A model generated the notes under the pieces. That model did not search any database and was not told the origin of the DNA. It worked only from the letters and a program-made list of their open reading frames with translations. A stretch of 64,000 nt of DNA from Mycolicibacterium sp. P9-22 (GTDB taxonomy: Bacteria; Actinomycetota; Actinomycetes; Mycobacteriales; Mycobacteriaceae): NCBI RefSeq assembly GCF_008329585.1, contig NZ_NPKP01000011.1, positions 1-64,000 of the forward strand, read 5' to 3'. A program made the translations under genes and the position numbers. This document shows positions 58,813-64,000 of the stretch, piece after piece (within the stretch, counting starts at the first letter, position 1; each line of letters starts with the position of its first letter).

Positions 58813-58838
58813 CTACTTCTATACTTCAGAAGAAGTAG
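58813..58838. promoter_or_regulatory. Candidate LysR operator
   Basis: CTACTTCT (58813-58820) and AGAAGTAG (58831-58838) are perfect arms around a 10-nt centre that itself contains the small dyad CTTC-A-GAAG (58824-58832). It lies 9 nt upstream of the LysR start and 9 nt before the transporter start, as expected for an autoregulatory LysR site. Confidence 0.5.
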
Positions 58839-58847
58839 CTGGACTGA

Positions 58848-59894
58848 ATGGTTGAGCGGCGGCAGGCTGACCTCGTGACCCGCCACCGTGTCGATCTCGC
58901 ACTCCTGGCCGTGGCCGTGGTGTGGGGATCGAGCTACCTCGCCGCCAAGGAGGTTGTCGGCGCCGACAGTGTGCTGTCGTTCCTGGCCGTCCGGTTCGCC
59001 ATGGCCGCCGGAGTGCTCGCACTCGTGCTGAAGCGCCGGATCGCCCGTGTCGGCCGCGATGAACTGATCGCCGGATCGTCATTCGGCGCAATCCTGACCG
59101 CCATCTGTGTGTGTGAAACATACGGGGTGACAATGACATCGGCGTCCAATGCCGGTCTCATCATGGCGCTGACGGTGGTCATCACCCCGCTGGTGGGTGG
59201 TCGCGGCGCCGCCGCGCCGCTGTTCTACGCACCGGCCGCGCTGGTCGTCCTGGGCTGCATCGCGCTGACGCAGTCGGGCGGTTTCGCGCTGCCGGGCGCC
59301 GGCGATGTCCTGATCGTGGGGGCGGCAGTGCTGCGGGCCGTGCACGTCATCCTGATCTCGCGGGTCTCGGCGCAGCGCCGGCTCGATCCGGCCGCGGTGA
59401 CGCTGGTGCAACTGGGCACCGTGGCGGCGCTGACCGCGATGCCGGCCGGCGCGCTCGGGCAGTTCTCCGCGGTGGCGCTGATGTCCGGCCGGGACTGGGC
59501 CCTGACCGCCTATCTCGCGCTGGCGTGCACGGTGTTCGCCTTCGGGGTCCAGATCTGGGCAGTGCGGTACAGCACTCCGGCACGGATGAGCCTGCTGTTG
59601 GGCACCGAGCCACTGTGGGCGGTGGTCGTCGGGGTGGGGCTGGCCGGGGACCCGGTCACCGCGCTCGGTGCGCTCGGCGCCGCACTCGTCCTGATCGGCA
59701 CCAACTGGGGAAGAATCGTTGACAGCGCAACGATTTCGGATACCCGGCGACGGCCCCCCGGTACCGAAGCCGCGGGGAACGCCATCGAGCGTGTGCTGAT
59801 CAGCAGAGGTGCAGGATCGCAGCCTTGTAGAGGAACGTCGCGTCGTCTACATCGACGTTCTCGTTGGTGTTCTCGTAGATCGCGTCGAGCGTGA
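58848..59894 (+). CDS. EamA-family (DMT) transporter with extended C-terminus
   Basis: 348 residues with ten hydrophobic segments in two EamA halves (LALLAVAVVWGSSYLAAKEV; LMSGRDWALTAYLALACTVF). Drug/metabolite-transporter superfamily, probably an exporter of an amino acid or metabolite. It is divergent from and likely controlled by the LysR gene. ATG 58848 or GTG 58875 could be the start. The last helix ends near residue 286; the remaining 60 residues are Arg/Ser-rich, and the end overlaps the opposite-strand DUF732 gene for 95 nt, which suggests a lost stop codon or frameshift. Confidence 0.87.
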   Translation: MVERRQADLVTRHRVDLALLAVAVVWGSSYLAAKEVVGADSVLSFLAVRFAMAAGVLALVLKRRIARVGRDELIAGSSFGAILTAICVCETYGVTMTSASNAGLIMALTVVITPLVGGRGAAAPLFYAPAALVVLGCIALTQSGGFALPGAGDVLIVGAAVLRAVHVILISRVSAQRRLDPAAVTLVQLGTVAALTAMPAGALGQFSAVALMSGRDWALTAYLALACTVFAFGVQIWAVRYSTPARMSLLLGTEPLWAVVVGVGLAGDPVTALGALGAALVLIGTNWGRIVDSATISDTRRRPPGTEAAGNAIERVLISRGAGSQPCRGTSRRLHRRSRWCSRRSRRA

Positions 59895-60090
59895 CCTGTT
59901 GGGGCACACCATTGGCGAGATCCTCGCAGATGGAATAGCCCAGGCTGAGGGCATCCTCCTGGGAGGTGTCGCCGTAGCCGTAATCGTTGAGTTCGGTGAA
60001 ATAGCCCGGCTCATCGGCGCTGGCCGGGGCCGCGACGGCAAGTCCCGCGGCGAACAGCGCTGCGGCGACGGGCACCATGATCTTCCTCAT
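59800..60090 (-). CDS. DUF732-family secreted protein
   Basis: 96 residues. A signal peptide (MVPVAAALFAAGLAVAAPAS, cleaved near ASADEP) and a small acidic domain with two Cys (YSICEDLANGVPQQVTLD; YKAAILHLC) match the mycobacterial DUF732 family of exported proteins of unknown function. ATG 60090. The 3' end overlaps the antisense tail of the EamA gene. Confidence 0.9.
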   Translation of the reverse strand: MRKIMVPVAAALFAAGLAVAAPASADEPGYFTELNDYGYGDTSQEDALSLGYSICEDLANGVPQQVTLDAIYENTNENVDVDDATFLYKAAILHLC

Positions 60091-60212
60091 GTCCGTGATC
60101 CCTTCATCCCGGCTTGCGCAGGTGGTTGCCAGTCACAGGACATTCGCCGGTGATGCGCAGCTAGGGAAGTGTAAAGCCGGCCCACAGGATTTGCACGGCA
60201 ATCGTGCAGACT

Positions 60213-61355
60213 TCAGCTCTTGGCCTCCATCTGCAGGTAGGCGTCGCGGCCGGCGAGGCTCACCGCGACGTCCGCGATCAGCGGATCGAAGAAGCGCTGG
60301 CGGTACAACGGATCCACGCTGGTGCTCACGGTGAAATAGAGTCCGGACAGCACCGCGACGAACAGCGAGGTATGCACCACCGTCTGCGGAATCGGTATGT
60401 GGACACCGAACCAGGTTCCGGCACAGGGTGGTTGGCCCACCTGGCAGGTCTCCTCACCGGCCCACAAAACGGTGACCTCATATGGGATGGCGATGATGCC
60501 CAGCGCCAGGAAGAACGCGAATATCCCCGCGGTGAACAGCACCACCTGGATGGCCTGGGACACCACCATCACGGCGACGACATTGATCTGCTCGGCACGC
60601 GAGAGCGGGGTGCGGGTATCCGCGGCGGCCGTGAAGGGCGTGCCGGCCAGCAGCCTGCCGGGATCGGTCTGTTCGGCACGGTCCTCGCGCAGCGCCTGCA
60701 CCTCGTCGCGAATGGTGGTGACCATGAACAGCAGCGCCACCAGCGCCAGGAAACCCACTGTCTCCCAAAGCCGCTGGCGTGTCATCCGGGCCGAGAGCTG
60801 CCACAGCTCGCCGGTGAAATACACCACCACCGTGAGCATCAGCAGCGGCAGCGCCCTGCTCATCAGGGTGCCGAGCGCCCCCAGCTGAACCCAGGCGAAC
60901 CGGAAGGCCCACGCCGCGATCGACCCGAAACCCAGGTAGGTCAGCCAGATGGCCAGCAGTGAGATCAGCACGAACAGCGGCGCCTCGGTGGCCGCTGCGC
61001 CCGACCAGCCGTTGACCGTCACCGGCATCACCACCACGAAGATGGCCATCACCCCCCAGGCGCCCCAGCGCCGGGCGGCCTCGCCGAGGGACGTGGATCG
61101 GCGGTGCAGTGTCACGAGCACGAACGGGGCCGCGAGCAGCACGGCCGTGATGATGCCCAGCCGCAACGCGTATGCGTAGTTCGGGTCCTCACCGGTGACC
61201 TCGGCCAGCAGCATCGTCGAGGCGGTCAGCGCACCGACCGAACTGATCATCGGCGCCGACCGTTCGATCAACCGCCGCGACCGCACCCGTCGGGTCAGTA
61301 CCAGCGGCAGACCGCGGTGCAGGAACCACTCATGCACCTGCTCGTTGACGGACAC
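60213..61355 (-). CDS. Polytopic membrane protein, function unknown
   Basis: 380 residues with about seven hydrophobic segments (LRLGIITAVLLAAPFVLVTL; WGVMAIFVVVMPVTVNGWSG; LLAIWLTYLGFGSIAAWAF; LPLLMLTVVVYFTGELWQLS; VVFLFTAGIFAFFLALGII-like). A conserved-looking charged cytoplasmic loop (RDEVQALREDRAEQTDPGRL) and an extracytoplasmic Cys pair (EETCQVGQPPCAGT) are visible. It is typical of actinobacterial hypothetical membrane proteins; no transporter or enzyme family recognised. ATG 61355, divergent from the histidine kinase. Confidence 0.87.
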   Translation of the reverse strand: MSVNEQVHEWFLHRGLPLVLTRRVRSRRLIERSAPMISSVGALTASTMLLAEVTGEDPNYAYALRLGIITAVLLAAPFVLVTLHRRSTSLGEAARRWGAWGVMAIFVVVMPVTVNGWSGAAATEAPLFVLISLLAIWLTYLGFGSIAAWAFRFAWVQLGALGTLMSRALPLLMLTVVVYFTGELWQLSARMTRQRLWETVGFLALVALLFMVTTIRDEVQALREDRAEQTDPGRLLAGTPFTAAADTRTPLSRAEQINVVAVMVVSQAIQVVLFTAGIFAFFLALGIIAIPYEVTVLWAGEETCQVGQPPCAGTWFGVHIPIPQTVVHTSLFVAVLSGLYFTVSTSVDPLYRQRFFDPLIADVAVSLAGRDAYLQMEAKS

Positions 61356-61429
61356 CGCAACATTGTGCGCGCTCGGCGGCCGATTGGCGTGTCACCCGCG
61401 CGATCGGCCCGGTGAGGCACAGTGGACGG

Positions 61430-62806
61430 ATGCGACGTGGACTTGTGCGGCCCGGGAACTGGGGGATCTCGGCCCGTTCGGCGTTCGTCGCGGCAAGCGT
61501 GGTGTTCGTGGCTCTCGGCGTCACCGGAATGGTGTTGGCCGGCGTGCTGTACCGCTCGATGCTCAGCGAGGTGGACAATGCCGCCGCCGCGCGAGTGGCC
61601 CGCGCCGCCGCGGTGATCGCCGCCCGGGGCCCGGCGGCGCTGGATGCCGAATTGCTCGCCACCGACACTCGGATACTGGCCGTGCAGGTCATCAACGGCG
61701 ACGGGACCGTGCTGCACCGCTCGCCGGGGGCACCGCCCACACCGTTGATCCCGGTCGGGGAGCTCGGCGCCGGCCCCCGCATCGGTATGCCCGAACATGA
61801 TTCACCGTTCGGCCAGATCCGGTTCAGCGCGCAGACCGTCACCGGGCCCGACGACGCGCGATACACAGTGGTCGTCGGGGAGGGCAGCCCGCTGGTGCTC
61901 TCGACGGTGGGCACCGTGGTGACCGCGCTGGCGGTGGCGGCGCCCGTCGTGATCGCGGTGTCGGCGGCCGCGACCTATCTGCTGGTGCGCCGGTCCATGC
62001 GGTCGGTGGACGATATCCGCTCCCGGGTCGCCGATATCACCACCTCCGATCTGACCGGCCGGGTGCCGGTGCCGGACAGCCGCGACGAGATCGCCGCACT
62101 CGCGGTGACGATGAACGAGATGCTGGCCAGGGTCGAGGCCGGTCACGCCGCCCAACAGCGGTTCGTCGGTGACGCGTCGCATGAGTTGCGCAGTCCGTTG
62201 GCCACCATCATCTCGGCCCTCGAGGTGGCTCAGGCGCATCCGGATCTGCTCAACTCCGAGCTGGCCCAGCACACCCTGATGCCCGAGGCGCAGCGGATGC
62301 GCTCGCTGATCGACGATCTGCTGCTGCTCGCACGCGCCGACGAACGCGGCTGGAACATCCGCCGCGACGATGTGGATCTGGATGATCTGGCGAACGGCGA
62401 GATCGACCGGCTCAGGCGGGAAAGCGATCTGGAGGTGACCGCGGCTGTCGAACCGGTACGGGTCAGCGGCGATCCGGGCGCGCTGGCCAGGGTGCTGCGC
62501 AATCTGCTGGACAACGCCGCCCGGCACGCGTCATCGGTGGTCGAGGTGGACCTGCGCCACGCCGAAGGACATGCGGTGCTGACCATCGGTGACGACGGCC
62601 CAGGAATTCCTGTGGGGGACAGGCTTCGGGTATTCGACCGTTTTGTCCGGTTGGATGAGGGCCGATCCCGCGGCGCCGGTGGCACCGGTCTGGGGCTGGC
62701 CATCGTGTCGGAGATCGTCGCAGCCCACCACGGGCAGGTCCGCATCGAGGACCGTCCCGGCGGTGGGACGCGGGCGGTGGTTCAGTTGTCGGCGGCCAGC
62801 CGGTAG
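61430..62806 (+). CDS. Two-component sensor histidine kinase
   Basis: 458 residues from ATG 61430 (an upstream GTG at 61412 is possible). An N-terminal membrane segment (SAFVAASVVFVALGVTGMVL), an extracytoplasmic domain (about 50-165) and a second segment (TALAVAAPVVIAVSAAATYL) are followed by HAMP. The dimerisation domain has the phosphorylated His at about 251 (DASHELRSPLATI), and the ATPase domain has NLLDNAARHA, GDDGPGIP and GGTGLGLAIV. The TrcS/PrrB-like architecture suggests an envelope-stress or redox signal, but the ligand is unknown. It is convergent with its likely partner regulator, overlapping by 25 nt. Confidence 0.93.
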   Translation: MRRGLVRPGNWGISARSAFVAASVVFVALGVTGMVLAGVLYRSMLSEVDNAAAARVARAAAVIAARGPAALDAELLATDTRILAVQVINGDGTVLHRSPGAPPTPLIPVGELGAGPRIGMPEHDSPFGQIRFSAQTVTGPDDARYTVVVGEGSPLVLSTVGTVVTALAVAAPVVIAVSAAATYLLVRRSMRSVDDIRSRVADITTSDLTGRVPVPDSRDEIAALAVTMNEMLARVEAGHAAQQRFVGDASHELRSPLATIISALEVAQAHPDLLNSELAQHTLMPEAQRMRSLIDDLLLLARADERGWNIRRDDVDLDDLANGEIDRLRRESDLEVTAAVEPVRVSGDPGALARVLRNLLDNAARHASSVVEVDLRHAEGHAVLTIGDDGPGIPVGDRLRVFDRFVRLDEGRSRGAGGTGLGLAIVSEIVAAHHGQVRIEDRPGGGTRAVVQLSAASR

Positions 62807-63456
62807 CCCACACCTCGGATGGTCTCGATGGTGTTGGTGCCGAACGGGATGTCGATCTTGCGGCGGACATAACCGACATACACCTCGACGACATTGTCGG
62901 GACCGTCGTAGTGGGCGTCCCAGACGTTGTGCAGGATATCGGCCTTGGTGACGGCGACGTTCTTGTTCCTCATCAGATACTCCAGCACCCCGTACTCACG
63001 CGGGGTCAACGACAGCGCCTTGTCGCCGCGTTGCACCAGGCGCCGGCCCGGATCGACCGTGAGGGTGCCCGCCGTCAGCATCGGCGGTTTGTGCGGTGCC
63101 GCGCGGCGAACCAGAGCACGCAGCCTGGCCACCAGCACGATGAACGAGAACGGCTTCGTCAGGTAGTCGTCGGCGCCGAGATCGAAGGCGTCGGTCTGGT
63201 CGTACTCGCCGTCCTTGGCGGTCAGCATCAGCACCGGTGTCCACACCGAACGCGCCCGCATCCGGCGCAGCACCTCGTAGCCGTTCAGGCCGGGCAGCAT
63301 GATGTCGAGCACCACGACATCGAAGTCGTTCTCGGTGGCCTGCCAGAGCCCGTCGATGCCGTTGGCGGCCTCCACGACGGCGAACCCTTCGGCCCGCAGT
63401 CCGATTGCCAGCGTGGAACTCAACCGGGGTTCGTCCTCGACGATCAGAACCTTCAT
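62782..63456 (-). CDS. OmpR-family response regulator
   Basis: 224 residues from ATG 63456 (MKVLIVEDEPR). A receiver domain with phosphoacceptor Asp51 (VVVLDIMLPG), Thr/Ser in MLTAKD and Lys in YLTKPF is followed by an OmpR winged helix (about 125-220; LTPREYGVLEYLMRNKNVAV, VGYVRRKIDIPFG, IRGVGYRL). It is the likely partner of the histidine kinase although the two genes are convergent, not an operon. The frame extends upstream to 63522 without a ribosome-binding site. Confidence 0.94.
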   Translation of the reverse strand: MKVLIVEDEPRLSSTLAIGLRAEGFAVVEAANGIDGLWQATENDFDVVVLDIMLPGLNGYEVLRRMRARSVWTPVLMLTAKDGEYDQTDAFDLGADDYLTKPFSFIVLVARLRALVRRAAPHKPPMLTAGTLTVDPGRRLVQRGDKALSLTPREYGVLEYLMRNKNVAVTKADILHNVWDAHYDGPDNVVEVYVGYVRRKIDIPFGTNTIETIRGVGYRLAADN

Positions 63457-63880
63457 AACGTCTCTATGTTTACAGCCTTCACGCAGAGGTCGGCACGCCA
63501 CACCGTTGCGCGGGACCCACATGCCAGGGGGTCAACGATGAGCATGGAGGCAATAGCGCTGGTCATGGCGCGCCGACGGTCTGTTCGGCCTGCGTATCCA
63601 GTGACGCTAGCCCTCGGATCGAGACCGGGTGTGGGAATCGCCCGTTCGAGCGTGACTTGCATCACTGGTTGTGTAACGATTTGATAACGTTGCCTGACGG
63701 TTGCTTTTCTCGGCGGCCGCGGTGTCCGCGCAGGTGAGGCATGCGCCACCCGGCATGCCCGAGTTCAAACGTGATCTGTCGCAGCTTGATCCGCATGTTC
63801 GGCTCTGCCTACGGTCTGAGGCACCGAAGACTTGAAACCAAATGTGATCGATGACTGCTCGGTGGTGACTTTTACTCAAG
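63457..63880. other. Intergenic region upstream of the response regulator
   Basis: No gene, RNA or repeat that I can support is visible in these 424 nt. Short open frames here have poor codon use for this genome. The stretch around 63670-63700 is locally AT-richer (GTAACGATTTGATAACGTT, a loose dyad with TAACG/CGTT arms) and may hold promoter or regulator-binding sequence for the flanking genes. Confidence 0.4.
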
Positions 63881-64000
63881 ATGACTGGCGTACAAACTGC
63901 TCCGGAAATGCGAACCGGGGCACATGAATGGGCGGCAGGGCTGCGGCCCCCACGGGGGTCCGATGCCCTCGCGATTCGCGAACTGGTCACCGAAACCGGT
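63881..64000 (+). CDS. Start of a gene, possibly diaminobutyrate acetyltransferase EctA (partial)
   Basis: The frame from ATG 63881 stays open to the window end for 40 codons. An inner ATG at 63908 is an alternative start. The last residues, LRPPRGSDALAIRELVTETG, resemble the entry of GNAT acetyltransferases of the EctA type (LR.PR..D...IWELV.DTG). EctA acetylates diaminobutyrate in ectoine synthesis. The call rests on about 20 residues and could be another GNAT protein. Confidence 0.4.
   Translation, partial: MTGVQTAPEMRTGAHEWAAGLRPPRGSDALAIRELVTETG

Noticed and set aside
63607..63990. Minus-strand frame in the right-hand intergenic region
   Set aside because: Composition (Ser/Arg/Thr/Cys-rich) is unlike the surrounding genes, and it overlaps the more plausible plus-strand gene start at 63881.
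1..64000. CRISPR array or prophage
   Set aside because: No set of regularly spaced repeats with unique spacers and no phage structural genes are present. The only tandem repeat is the 36-bp unit at 52671-52798, which has no spacers.

Overview
The window is GC-rich, dense chromosomal DNA from a mycobacterium, most likely an environmental, fast-growing Mycolicibacterium. The evidence is the gene content and order. From about 22.3 to 57.9 kb it carries, in one continuous order, counterparts of M. tuberculosis Rv2141c to Rv2115c: M20 peptidase, PEBP protein, pyrD, lppL, uppP, phosphoglycerate mutase, DUF3090, SCO1664 family, cysQ, mshC, SDR, PAC2, metH, hisE, hisG, DUF4126, RecB-like nuclease, trmI, DUF503, lppK and mpa. 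It also has mycothiol synthesis (mshC), the proteasomal ATPase (mpa), DUF732 and an Mtb12-like secreted protein. These assignments rest on recognising families by eye; no search was run.

Layout. 0-0.13 kb: the right end of an IS256-type element. 0.28-9.5 kb: a compact nitrate-assimilation locus, with a 117-residue protein, nirB and nirD transcribed leftward and narK and a large diflavin nitrate reductase (nasN type) transcribed rightward. Two GlnR-like boxes lie in the divergent promoter region, and a very strong hairpin sits between narK and nasN. NarK imports nitrate, NasN reduces it to nitrite and NirBD reduces nitrite to ammonium. 9.5-12.2 kb: ilvD, divergent from an MmyB-type XRE regulator.

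12.2-22.1 kb is the accessory region and the most unusual part. A tight leftward run of eight genes encodes two paralogous proteins with long Glu/Asp-rich heads and Arg-rich tails, an HExxH metalloprotease, three proteins I cannot assign (176, 651 and 417 residues), an M20 peptidase and a LuxR-type regulator. A GIY-YIG-like protein is divergent from it. I know of no described function for this set. The larger acidic protein contains a cationic amphipathic segment resembling a cecropin, which suggests a masked, protease-released membrane-active peptide. The region ends at a tRNA-Leu(GAG).

22.3-39 kb is mycobacterial core: peptidase, pyrD, lppL, cell-wall lipid recycling (uppP), sulfur and mycothiol genes (cysQ, mshC), and metH behind a candidate S-adenosylhomocysteine riboswitch. 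39-46.3 kb is an insertion relative to M. tuberculosis, with an NmrA-like protein, a HAD hydrolase, a four-gene sugar-type ABC importer and a sugar MFS transporter. 46.3-57.9 kb returns to core order: hisE-hisG, redox proteins, an ArsR-SRPBCC-flavodoxin operon, a RecB-like nuclease-thioesterase-membrane-DinB operon (with a 36-bp tandem repeat), trmI, lppK and mpa. After mpa the order breaks. A LysR/EamA pair, a DUF732 protein, a membrane protein and a convergent two-component pair follow, and the window closes on the start of a gene that may be ectA.
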